This document shows, one piece after another, positions 1-11,500 of a stretch of DNA of 64,000 bases. The notes below the pieces were generated by a model. The model saw only the letters and a list, made by a program, of their open reading frames with translations, made no database searches and was not told where the DNA came from. The stretch is from Symsagittifera roscoffensis (lineage: Eukaryota > Xenacoelomorpha > Acoela > Convolutidae). How positions within the stretch are numbered: position 1 is the first letter of the stretch; every line of letters starts with the position of its first letter. A program made the position numbers and the translations under genes. The stretch lies in contig NC_087069.1 of NCBI RefSeq assembly GCF_963678635.1, forward strand, positions 25,592,303 through 25,656,302, given 5' to 3'.

Positions 1-1
1 T

Positions 2-1111
2 TGTACTAAAAAAGTATCACCACTATACGTTTTTGAAGATAAACGATGTTATAAAAGAATCCCTATCTTTTATAAGAATAAAGTACATTTCGTGGATACA
101 CTTTCACGAAGAACCTATTTCTGGGATACCGCAGTCCCATGTGGATCAGAAAACAGCCACAATGTAGTACAACTAAACCCTGATGAAAATAAATATTATC
201 TTCTCACACCATATCCCACATTAATGCAATCACTCAAAAAATTTTCACCAGAAAGCATTCGCGCTATTGCTCGAAACCCAAATATAGACTTACAATCAAT
301 AGGAATCTATTCAAAATCAGATATTCAACATCACATTAGAACACAACAATTCCAAGAATTATTAACACAAATGGACACTATACAAAGACAATCAATAGAC
401 CAAAATTTACGCAAACTTGCAGAAACCGCAGGATTTGCCGATATCTACACGCAAGACTATAGCGGATATTTTAAAGACATTAAAGATTATATATATCTAA
501 ACGGTGAAAAATACCGTCCCCAAGATATATCACCAATTAACATTTTTAGCTTTGTTACACTCAAAAATGAGATCCTCGATTTTCTAGGATGGCCCTACTA
601 CATCTTAGAAAAATTGACTATTTTATACGCAATGTTTAACTTTATTGGATTTCTTTTCTCACTTTTAAAAGGAATCTACAACACATGTGCTATACACACA
701 CAAGTAAACAGACAAGCAAGTGTAGCACGCATACTATTTGCAGGATTTTTTGGAATCTTTTCTACATCTATAAACAAAATTCTTTTAGACGCACAAATAA
801 AAGAATATAACACAAAAATAACAACACGACAAAATACATACGACGAAGAACATAACAATGTAGACATAACGCCAACGGCACCACAATTACCAGCCCTACC
901 AAATAACCATCCACTATCCCTAGTCCCACGAAATTTTCGAAACTTAGCCATCACACATAATCCAAATTTTCGACTCACCACATCACAAAGTCCCATTCAA
1001 CATATAATGACACACCAGTCACAAGATGATAATACTTATGAACAAATTATTGAACAAACCCATACCACCGCTTTTCAGTCTCAAAATAATCATTTTTTTA
1101 GCCCACGATGA
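2..1111 (+). CDS. Envelope-like glycoprotein ORF of a retroelement, 3' part
   Basis: The reading frame is open from base 2 to the TGA at 1109-1111, so the N-terminus lies left of the window. About 370 residues are visible. The first part has paired cysteines and a folded ectodomain look. A hydrophobic stretch near 590-720 (motif FNFIGFLFSLL) reads as a membrane anchor, followed by a long Pro/Asn/Gln-rich tail of roughly 130 residues. This layout (ectodomain, one anchor, C-terminal tail) fits envelope proteins carried by some BEL/Pao or gypsy retrotransposons and related to viral glycoproteins. The family placement is inference. The frame has no internal stop and overlaps the next ORF by ATGA, so both may come from one transcript. 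It could instead be an endogenous viral insertion. Confidence 0.55.
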   Translation, partial: CTKKVSPLYVFEDKRCYKRIPIFYKNKVHFVDTLSRRTYFWDTAVPCGSENSHNVVQLNPDENKYYLLTPYPTLMQSLKKFSPESIRAIARNPNIDLQSIGIYSKSDIQHHIRTQQFQELLTQMDTIQRQSIDQNLRKLAETAGFADIYTQDYSGYFKDIKDYIYLNGEKYRPQDISPINIFSFVTLKNEILDFLGWPYYILEKLTILYAMFNFIGFLFSLLKGIYNTCAIHTQVNRQASVARILFAGFFGIFSTSINKILLDAQIKEYNTKITTRQNTYDEEHNNVDITPTAPQLPALPNNHPLSLVPRNFRNLAITHNPNFRLTTSQSPIQHIMTHQSQDDNTYEQIIEQTHTTAFQSQNNHFFSPR

Positions 1112-2913
1112 GCCGCCAACTTGGATCACTACACCGATCAAATTCCCACCCAACCATTCTTACCTCTCCAATCCCAATAATACCACTTTTTGCTTTTCCG
1201 CCACCCGACTTTCCATCTAGTAATGTAACATCAGGCATGAATTCCGACACTAATTCACACATCTCAGTTTTATATTCCATCTCACAACTCAATAACCCGA
1301 ATATTGAAACCCCCGATGAATTCGCCGACTCAGAACCATCCCCATCCAATAATTTTCATAACTCTTCTAATTTTTCTCAACCCCCTTTTCAACCCATATT
1401 ATCCAATAACCCTGACCCAATTACTCCCACACCCTCTTATGCTTCCCAAGTTACCCCAACCTATTCCTCATACCATTCTGACCAATCATCTCATTCTCCA
1501 GACACCCCCCGAATCTCCCCAGAGCTAGATAATTTTATTACCCTCCAACAACAACCCTACCACCTTAATACCCCAACCATAAACCAAATCTCCTCCACTA
1601 TAAATTCATCCAACCCCCCTACCCCTACACCCTCTTCAAATTATACTGAATCATTAGCACCATCATCCACATCAACAGAATCTTCACTCAACACTAATAG
1701 AGCTTACCGCACTTTTAAAAGAAAGTTCCCCAACCATCCTTTCCCAGCAAAACCAGGAACAGCCCGTGAATACATCAACCACCCCAAGCATACTAACACA
1801 AAAGAATTTTTAGCCATCACCTTACCCTCATTCCCACAATACACCTTAAACACCCCCCACGACACTAACGAAACACGCAACTTCGTAGATGAATACGTTT
1901 TAATGCCCACTCTCTCTTGGACCTCATATTATCATTTCACTAACCCTCTTTGCTTACCTTTATCTAACACTCACATCGATATAGAGCGAAATACGGACAT
2001 GCTATATCGACTCACTACACCACTAACACCTAGACAATTTACTTACGTTGGATATAAAAAATCACTAAAAACACACACTGCACCTAGAGCTAACGAATAT
2101 ACACTCGAATACTATGATCACAACATCATCAGAGCTAACCAAGATCAATTCTTAGACGACGATCGCTTCGCTAATCCACAAATTACCGAGAAATTTTTCA
2201 TCAAGACACCATATATATTCACACTAAACATCTTCGACCGAAAGTTTGATCACATTATTTCAGAAGCACTAACAGACACACAAGCATACGAAAGTTTTAA
2301 AGAACGCTTCCAAATATTTTCACTAACCTTTCATTTCCTTGCACCACACGAAAGAGATTTACACTGCTCACACGATATTATGTTGCGCACTAAACAAACC
2401 CACACATATAGTTATTATCGCTTCATCCAAAATCACTTTGACCTACACACACCCTCTAGACAACCACACCATCGTTTTCAATTCATTAATTCCAAATACA
2501 CTTCACCATTTTTCCTAAATTTCACATATTGCATTAAAGACACTAACCTCCATGGTATTCTTCGTAATTATGACCCCATAACCCAAATGTACATCTTCTG
2601 TCCCATTACCAAGACCTTCAACGCCGAAGAATCCCGACCCTTCCTTATCCCGCACGAGTTTGTACAACCCATAGAAATCCCAATTTTAGAATTCATCCAC
2701 AACACTAAATTCAATCACAAATTATATAACTTAATCCAAAACACACCTTATGAGTTTGCAGTTGGCACTGAAGAACTAACCACTATCAAGGCACTTCAAT
2801 TGCTTTGGCCACTGCTTCAAACTAAAAATATCATCCGCATCTTAGCTAAACTACTAACAACTTCAGAACTAATTCACGACATCTTCCCCCACGGTTTTTT
2901 CCCCGACGACTAA
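1108..2913 (+). CDS. Unknown 601-residue ORF downstream of env
   Basis: An uninterrupted frame of 601 codons starts at the ATG at 1108, which overlaps the upstream TGA as ATGA. I do not recognise the family. Residues 1-190 are rich in Pro, Ser, Thr and Asn and look disordered. Residues about 195-600 look folded, with many aromatic and His residues, short basic patches (AYRTFKRKF near residue 200) and scattered Cys (LHCSHD, FTYC, IFCP) that do not form a clear zinc-finger pattern. There is no obvious signal peptide or membrane segment. The position after env at the 3' end of a retroelement suggests an accessory protein. The coding strand is A- and C-rich and G-poor, like the ORF before it. An intact frame this long in AT-rich DNA argues for recent selection or recent insertion. 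Confidence 0.65.
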   Translation: MSRQLGSLHRSNSHPTILTSPIPIIPLFAFPPPDFPSSNVTSGMNSDTNSHISVLYSISQLNNPNIETPDEFADSEPSPSNNFHNSSNFSQPPFQPILSNNPDPITPTPSYASQVTPTYSSYHSDQSSHSPDTPRISPELDNFITLQQQPYHLNTPTINQISSTINSSNPPTPTPSSNYTESLAPSSTSTESSLNTNRAYRTFKRKFPNHPFPAKPGTAREYINHPKHTNTKEFLAITLPSFPQYTLNTPHDTNETRNFVDEYVLMPTLSWTSYYHFTNPLCLPLSNTHIDIERNTDMLYRLTTPLTPRQFTYVGYKKSLKTHTAPRANEYTLEYYDHNIIRANQDQFLDDDRFANPQITEKFFIKTPYIFTLNIFDRKFDHIISEALTDTQAYESFKERFQIFSLTFHFLAPHERDLHCSHDIMLRTKQTHTYSYYRFIQNHFDLHTPSRQPHHRFQFINSKYTSPFFLNFTYCIKDTNLHGILRNYDPITQMYIFCPITKTFNAEESRPFLIPHEFVQPIEIPILEFIHNTKFNHKLYNLIQNTPYEFAVGTEELTTIKALQLLWPLLQTKNIIRILAKLLTTSELIHDIFPHGFFPDD

Positions 2914-4923
2914 CAGGTAAGTATGAATTAAATGAATATTACTAACTAATTAAATATTAAAAAACTCACCATACTTTATTCATGTTTTCTTTAGATTTTT
3001 AGCCTTCATCCGACGATCACCTACAAAAACCACAAAAAACAAATAAATATTGCAAATTTCATCAAACAGATTTCAAAAATTCTATTAATCTCTTACACTT
3101 ATAAATTTATAAATTTAATACCAATGCAGTAAATTCATTTCTAAAATTTTCCCCCACAAGCAGTAAATCTAATTATGATGAAAATTTGTATCTTAATATT
3201 CCCCCATGACTAGCAGTAAATTTCTAAATTCTATGTAGTAAATTAAATAAATGCAAATGCAGTACTAACCTTTTGATATTTTCATTCATTCGCACAGAAA
3301 TTCTATCCACACTCGCACAGCTCACCCACGAAGAATTGTTTAAAATAATGAATTTCAGTTTCAAGTTTTCACACTCAACAACTCTAACATATAATAACAT
3401 GTTTCAAACTTTCCTTTAACCCGGTTGGAAAGGAATCATATACTAAACAAAACTAACCAACGCAGCTTACTAAATACCACAAATCATAGAATAACAGCAT
3501 GACTTAGAAAAGGAAACCAACGGTACCCAAACCGGATTAACCCAGTTTAAAACTGGATAATTTATTCTTTTGAAGACTATTACAAAGTCTTAGAAAGAAA
3601 TAATAAAACACAAAAAAGTCGAAAGACAAACCCATACCACAAACAATTTGCTTTTTGGAAAAAGTACATAACCAACAAGACATAAGTAAGACCACAACAA
3701 ACCCAACATAAAACGTTGTCACATAACAGGACCCCTCACAAAAACCGCATGAAATCATACTCCCACTCCTGGCCTAACCCACCAGGAAGGACGTCCTGAG
3801 CATGCTCTATAGCCGGCCTAACCCACCGCGCTACATCCACGCTTTGTGACCACACCACTATTTTTAATAAGAGCTACTCAAGTGTGAGTAACTCTTCAAA
3901 ATAACCGAACTAAAACAAAAAGCTTTTGTGAAAACAACTAACTAAAATCATTATTAAAAAATATTAAACTAATAAAAGTTTTATAAAATGTAAAATCACA
4001 TGATGCAATATATAGATCAGAATACAACACCAAGGACGAACATCAAAAGACAAGACGACCCCACTACACTCGAGAGAGAATGACCAACTACAATCGATAT
4101 GCCGCTCACAATCACAACTCAAAGGATTTAGAGTACGACTTGACCTCGCAGAAAAGGACTTCATTGAACTAGACCAATGACCACCTCGATGTTCAAGTAT
4201 ACGTACAGATCCGAGTAACCAGGCATCCCCTCCACGCACAATCTCCACGCCATTCCCAAACTAGATCATACACAAAAGAAGTTCTCCACGCAGAACAGAA
4301 AAACCTGACATAGCAAACCATTCTGAAATCAGATTTGAGTTTGTTGCAAAGACGTAGTCGTTGTCACTAAAAGACACAACGTCTTATGTCTCTAACTCCA
4401 GCTTCCTGGAACTTCCCTAACAAAAGAGGAAACGGAAGAAAATTATGATGTTCGCCAAAAACAAACGTCCTTCATCCATCCTTCAAATTGCAGAAGAACT
4501 ATTCTAAAAAACTCTGTAAAACCCGGATGGGTGGAACCTGATCTAAACTATATTTTATGATTGGATAAATTAAATGTTTTACCAATGTAAAGTATTTAAT
4601 ATTAACCAATCATGATCCATCTAACTAACAACCCACTTATTTGTAAGTGCTGAAGTTACTTGTAATTTCAGCACCAGAGAGATTTGAATTTAACTTAGAA
4701 ATTAGTTGGACTCTCCCGAACACTTCAGCAGCCGCAATAAACCAGTATACCCTAGATCTATTGAGCCTAGCAGAGACTAGTTAAACAACCTGAGACTAGA
4801 TAGTATAAGAGTAAGATTAGGATCGGTATTAGACTAAGAAGTTGCACGAATCTATCCGGCCGAAAATAAGATAGCGTGACGAGCAGACGGTGTACCCTAT
4901 CCGAAATTACTCTATGAGTTACA
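2914..4923 (+). repeat. 3' non-coding part and probable 3' LTR of the env-bearing element
   Basis: There is no convincing gene. Near 3125-3270 a motif close to GCAGTAAAT recurs several times. At 3768-3827 there is a compact GC-rich palindromic block. An AATAAA signal is at 4736-4741, and a stretch ending in ACA near 4923 is a plausible LTR end. The partner LTR lies outside the window, so the LTR limits are a guess. The same A/C-rich strand bias continues from the two ORFs, which ties this stretch to the same element. Confidence 0.35.
3768..3827. repeat. Palindrome cluster flanked by a 13-bp direct repeat
   Basis: Two perfect 10-bp palindromes abut: AGGACGTCCT at 3788-3797 and GAGCATGCTC at 3798-3807. 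They are flanked by two copies of GGCCTAACCCACC (3771-3783 and 3815-3827). The left copy lies inside a further CCTGG/CCAGG stem. Function is unknown. Confidence 0.7.
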
Positions 4924-5385
4924 CTTCGGTCCTAACTCATTGTACTTTACATAGCGTGTGAGGTGATGAATTTCAAAAAACTCAAAACTTTTTTGAAATT
5001 TCATCAATCATTTTGATTTAAGCAACTCTCTTTAAAAATTTTACTACCGAATAACTATATCTTTCGTTTAAACTGGATTTGTTAAATTGTAATTTTTCTA
5101 ATATAAATGAGACTGAACCTGTTTTAATACGTCTAATCCCGCAATAAAGTTAGAAGTTTTATTTGATTTAAGAAAGAAAAAGGAAATAGCGTGATTCGCA
5201 TTAATGACCCGCCGAGAATTTATTAAATTAGCTAGACAACCTAATTTTCAAGCAAGACAACTAAATGGAAAAAGTTTCCTTCCATCTGTACTGCAAGCAT
5301 CATTTTAAGTTCTGGAAACCATCCGAGAGAAATACGTTGTTACTGTGACCCTAGGCTCTCAATCTTATGGTAATATATGTTTTAG

Positions 5386-5565
5386 CGAGGCAAACAGTCC
5401 TTCCTAGTGCTTGTGTTTGTTACCCTCGTAAGCGTTCTGATCTGGAACTGCAGCGACTCGTATAATGTAACCTACAATAACGTCCAGTTGACCTTGAATC
5501 GAATGCAATCATCAACCACATGTGCAAACAAGAAGACAAACGTCGCTTTAGTCAAAGTTCACAAG
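5386..5565 (+). CDS. Sulfotransferase exon with membrane anchor
   Basis: The acceptor AG is at 5384-5385 and the donor is AAG^GTATGT. It encodes a short basic lead (RGK), a hydrophobic segment of about 17 residues (type II anchor, Golgi-like), N-glycosylation-type sites (NCS, NVT), then NVALVKVHK, the start of the phosphosulfate-binding loop. It ends in phase 0. The initiator Met is not in this exon. Confidence 0.75.
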
Positions 5566-8500
5566 GTATGTTCCTTATACCCCCCACCCCGCCAAACAAT
5601 TCTTCTTGTCAATTTTTAATTGTTTTTTTTTGCTGTATGGATTCTTAAAATGTATAAAAGTCTTTATTAGACCATACTAGAGTGGAGAAACTATAGTTTT
5701 GGTTGGAAAACTCTCAAAATGTACAAAGTTAGAAAAAAAGTTGAATTAATTTTTTTTGGAAAGTTTTGGCTGTGCTGCAATTTCAAAAACGGAATTTCAG
5801 TAAGTGTAATTCGAGCCATTTTTTTCAAATAATGTTTTCCACTTTGTAATCTTAGTGCGTGAGTGACCTTATGGCCAAGATGTTGATGCGGTTTGCGGAG
5901 AAAAATCACCTGGAAATGCCCTTGAACAATACAGTTACCTACATCAGGTAAGATTCTGTTTCGATACCAGTATGGTAGTTGGGTTCCTAAAACATAGATG
6001 AATCCCACAAGAAAAAAATATGGCTCATATCTACGGCAATAATATGTGCAATTGTGTCTTGCGTTTTTGAGGTTTTAATGAAAATGGTGGGACCCATTTT
6101 CTAGACTTGCTTTTTCGAGGGACTCAACTATCATACTTGTATCACTGTTTGCAATGTTTGGAAATCTACTGATATCAGAAGCAGAGCTAGGGAGGGGGCG
6201 CACCCTCAGGGATCAGACACATCTCACAACTCAAAAAGTCTCACTTTTATACTTTACTTTACTTCACTCATTTTTGGCCAATACTTCATTTTTTTTTCTA
6301 AAAAAGCCTTCAGCGCAACTGTATGTAAATTTTTTGAGGAAGCACGACAAAAAAGCAAAAATTTGGTTAAGTTTTCCAAAATATTTACCCAATTTAAATT
6401 ATCACTTGCTGGAGATAGAATCTGATCATAACATATTAAAACGGGTTCCGTTACTTCATTTGTTTTCACTTCTTATGTTTCAGCTATCCCTCAGATGCTT
6501 TCAGATCAGTATTCAATTCATCCGTTGAGCCTAATACGTATCAGGTAAATATTTATCAAGATATTCAGCAACTTTAAACGTTTGTTTATTTTTGCTTAAA
6601 CAAAGATAAAAATTATGATTAAACAATCAACGTTGTTTAAAAATGTAGCACTGCGGTTGCAGCAACCTTAAGCGGAAACATAGTTTATTACTGCATTTGC
6701 AGTCCAGTGTATTATTGGTGCTTTGTAATTATGTTATTGATTATTGTTACTTATGTATAGTCAAGGTCAGTGTTGCTGTTTTCAGAAGATTACTTTTTGG
6801 TCTTTTCAGTTCGCCATAAGAAGATATGGAAATCAGCTATTTGATCTTAGCTACTGTTAAAAGCGAGAAAACAAACAAAATTTTAACTTTTGAATTCAAA
6901 CAGTTGATAACTATTGTTTTGCCTCTAAACAAACGAGTAGCTGCTCTGGGTTGCCACATGGCGCACCAGCAGGATTTTTGTCACAAGACAGTAGGACTGA
7001 CATGGGAATCCCTGTGTTCTGGACCACAGGTAATTCAGACCCACCGTGGAATTTCAAGATATGGCCTGATCAATTCTTCATGGCAGTAATAGTAAAGGGG
7101 AATGTAAATTCAGAGATCATATTGAAAGATCCAAAACCAGTCATAGAGGAACCAGAACCGAGGCCAAAAACACCCCGAATGGGCGAAGATGCTGTTGCGA
7201 CAGTAGCTCGCGAACCTCGAGATAGATCAGCAAATTACCGTGTAGCATCTGAAAATGCAGAAAGAAGAGAGACATGACCAAAAATAGGTCACAACATCTA
7301 TTATAATGAATTACAAAAACGCCCGGTATCGAGATTGCTTCTCTCCCTAGGAACATGAAGAAAGAAACGATTTATACAGAGAAACTCTGACGCAGAAATT
7401 TCGAAACTGGAATACAAAGAAATGGTAATACTAGCCAAAGCTCTGTTCGAAAAATATCGAGTTTTACTTACGAACGATACAAATTATTCAACAGAGCGTA
7501 GGAGACGGGAGAAACTTTGGAGGCGTTCCATGCAGCTTTGACAGCTCAGGCAGCGAAATCAGAGTTAGGTGCGCTGGAAAATGAATTGGTGGAAGACTTA
7601 TTTCTTATCTATCTCCCAATGAAGAGTCCACACTCCAAGATACCCTTAAGTTTGAAGTCTTAAAACGGGCATTAAAATGTGAGTAAAGTAAGCAAACAAC
7701 CCAGGCATTTCAAAAATCGAATACCAATGTTGCATCAGCAATATCACGATCTGGATCACAAATCAAAATCAAACCGGAACCAATACTAGCAGAGGACAGG
7801 CAGGTGAAAGATACAACCGAGACCAATTTAGAAAAAAGCAACCAGAGAGGAGAGCAATGGCAAAGAACAACACAGAAAGGAAACCATGTGGAAAACCGTT
7901 TTTAGAGGGACAATTAAAAAAATTGCCCAGCAATGAAAAAAGTGTAAAAATTGTAACAAAGCAAACCAAACCACTTCGCTCGGTTGTGGAGATTTCAACA
8001 AGAGAATGAGATCACTGAAGCGACAGAGAGCTCTGAGGAAGAGTGCAGTTTGATACAAATTTTCGATTCATGTGAGGCTGGAAAATAAGGAAAAGTGGAT
8101 TAGAATAAGCATTCTATTGTAATACTAAGGGCTTTAGAGGCGGACATACCTTCTGCATGATGGGAAGAACAGGAGGCCGCATTCTTAAAAACTGAGCGAC
8201 GTGCACGATCCATTTTGGAGCTCGATCTTCAGAATAGAGTGAGGATAAGTACTACACCATACCAGCCACAAAACAAAAGTCCAGGTTTGACGTGCTACTG
8301 TGCGAGCAGTCGGAAAGTTGGAAAAACAAATTTTATTCAAAAAAACAAGACCTTTCTGACCGTCCAGGACGATCTGTAAATCACGTGGTTAACACTAAAT
8401 TCAAGTATCTATTGTGCCCAATTCAGGAAACGGGCAGAAAAAAAACCGATACATATCCAAAGCAAAGTTGAAAAAAATTAACAAAATTTTTGGCAGAAGG

Positions 8501-11500
8501 CCATATTCAGCGACTAGATAAATGCACAAGTGATTGTTTTATCGCCCCATCGTAATTACAGTAAAACAATCTGACCTCTTTAAACTGGAACTAGATGCAA
8601 GGAGCAATAAACAGAAAGTTATTCAAAAATAAGTATCAGATGCCAAATATGGATGAATTACTAAATAGGGTCAGTTTACGGTACTTGACTTAAAATACGC
8701 TTACAGTCAACTGAAAATGACCGCAGAAGTTGCCAAACAAAGTTATTTTAAGATAGTGGGAGGTCAAGCGATCGGTACTTATAGACTTCTATCCGGATTC
8801 TCTGGTCTGGCTGATATGCCAGCAGAATTTCAAAATGCAATGGATTACATCATTAACAACGCAAAAATTACATTTTGGTTTTTGGATGATATATCATTAG
8901 TAACCAAAAGAGCGGGAATCGGAACACGAAAAGCTGGTCACAGAGGTATTAGAAAAACTGAATCAAGAGAATTTATCTCTCAAATTGTCTAAGTGCGATT
9001 TCTTTAAAAATGAAGTAAGTTGACTGGGACAAAAATTGTCAGAAAACGGAGTTACGCCAAAAATCACAAAAAACGGAAACCATACTGAAATTAGGGCATC
9101 CAAAATGGTTGAAACAGCTTAGGTTATATTTGGGAAGTATAAAACATCTCTCTAAAATTAAAGCAAACGCAGCAAATCTGACGGACAAACTCCGACCACT
9201 GTTACAAGAAGAAAATGAGAGAATATTGAAAAATTTAAAAGTGCTCGTAGAAAAAAATTGAAGGGGGGAAAACACTCGGAAAAATTTGAGGAAATCGAAA
9301 AAGCAGTAGCTAATATTACAAATTTGAATTATTACGATTTGTCTAAAGAAACACGGATGAAAAGTGACGCCAGTCATAGCGGACTGGGTGCGGCTCTGAA
9401 GCAAAAAACGGAGGAGGTGGATTGGATTCCAATCTTAATTGCTTCACGCTATTTAAAAAGTCAAGAGGAAAATACTCCAGAAGTGAACTGGAGCTGCTGG
9501 CAGTCGTTTGGTCGGTTGATCGAATTAAACATTACTTCTTAGGGAAAATGATTGCAATAGTAATCGATCATAAAGCATTGACATTGGCCTTAGAAGGCAA
9601 TTGTTCAAAAAAACTTATCAACCGAAACTAACACGTTGGCTAGATAGGTTATCAACATATCAAGTCAAAAGAATATCTATTCCTGGAAAAGACATGGGAA
9701 TTGTTGATTGTTTACCGAGACAACCGAACAGTGATCCGTGGCCGACGTCAATGTTAGATGAAAAATTGAATGTTTTCACAAAGCGCTCGACTGCTTATAC
9801 AGTAGGCTTAGTGATACAGCATCGCTCAACCGGAGCAAAAAATTTCTAGACTATTCTATGCATCAAAAGAAATCAGAAATTTTGAGGTCCAGGCACGGTT
9901 GCAATAGCAACCAAAACGGTCAAGAAACGAGCAAAGCTCGACCATAACGAGAATTTTCCCAACTCACAACTCTCAAAATTTCATAATACATTGTCACAAA
10001 ACAGTTTAGGCAATTTCTCTAACACAATTTAATCAATTTTTTATATCAGTGGAAAAAACACCTCAGTCGGAACAAGATGGAGAGTCAAAAAGCGAAAAAA
10101 AAATGGTCAGGATCGAAGATGAAAGGAGAACCGTTGATAGAGAAAGAATTACGGAGGAATAAGCGACAGAAACGACGTTTCATCAGACATGCAAGATAAG
10201 GAGCAGAGCTCTGGACAGATCGGCATCTGAAAGTTGGGAAGAGGATATTGCCATTGCACGAGCAGTAACGTGGGACAAAGACGAAAAGAGGCGGTTAAAT
10301 TGCTATCATTTCAGGACTTGGTTAACCGAGACATGAGAGAATACCCAGGAAATATCCTAGAATCAGAAACGGCGACACAAATGATCACTGGCAGCCTTAA
10401 AACTAGTTGCGATCACAGTAAACCAACAACGAAGGCAATCATTAAGGTGGACTTAACAGCAAAAGACAATGATTATAGCCCGGAGGTGAGTCTTGCCCGA
10501 CCGCCAACGCGAGTCAAGCATAATTCTAAGAGGGAGGATTGACAAAACGAATAGCTAGGTGACGTGGGAATCTTCAGCCTGTCAAAACTGTTTGACAAGA
10601 AATAGTTAGCGGAGCTCATATCCGAAGACGTATGGATGGATTGCTTAAGATGGGTCATAGAGCGAAACGACCGGGCAGGATTCGAACTAATGGTTCCATG
10701 AACGAACCCGCTCTGAAACCAGCTGTCAGTCCTTGACGACTGCGTATTAGTAGATAATAGACTAGCAGTTGCAGGACAACTCAGAACTGCCGTAATGAAG
10801 AGAATCCATCGAGCCGTCCGGGACAAGAGGCAATGCTCAATGTTTCAAACTACTTGTGGTGGCCAAAAATTGCATAAGGACATCATCAATCGGGCCGAGG
10901 AGTGCAGGAAATGTATTAGATACGGTAAGGATGCAAAATATATAATCCCGAAAAACGCTTCAAAACCTCTTCTACTTCCCTCGCAGCCGGGTCACGAAAA
11001 ATGTTCTGTTGGATTCTGCAGGCCCGTTATACGATCACAAAGATCTTGCATCGACAATCATGGTATACAGGAGTCAAAAAACAGGACTAGTTTTCGGTGT
11101 TTAAAGAGAAGGCAATGAAAAAATTTTGTCCAGATAATAACATTGAGCAAAAATTTTGCCCGGTGGGTGACCATCGCGGTTGCGGGTTGGTCGAAAGAAC
11201 ATTTCAGACAATAAAAAGAAGACTCGGGGTTATGTTGATCGAAGAAAACGTGAAGTTGATCAAATTCTGTCTCAGTACAATAAGTTGGGATATGCGGTGG
11301 ACTAAGCGAAACACAATTCAACAGACGCCATTTGAGGCACACTGCAGGCTGCCAAAAACCGAATTTAAAATCATGAGAGATAAGCTCTTACTAAATTCTC
11401 TACGTTTAGATAAACAAGATTTGGAGAGGTCGGCTCTGACCGCGGGTCAACTGAAGAAACGAATTGACCAATCCTGGGCTTCGCTGAAAATAGTAAGCAA

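Noticed and set aside
3537-4248. Minus-strand ORFs of 73 and 94 codons
   Set aside because: No family signal, no splice context; they lie in the retroelement tail with its strand bias.
5204-5308. Short ORF starting at 5204 as the first sulfotransferase exon
   Set aside because: It ends in a stop before any usable donor; the next candidate joint would need a 16-bp intron.
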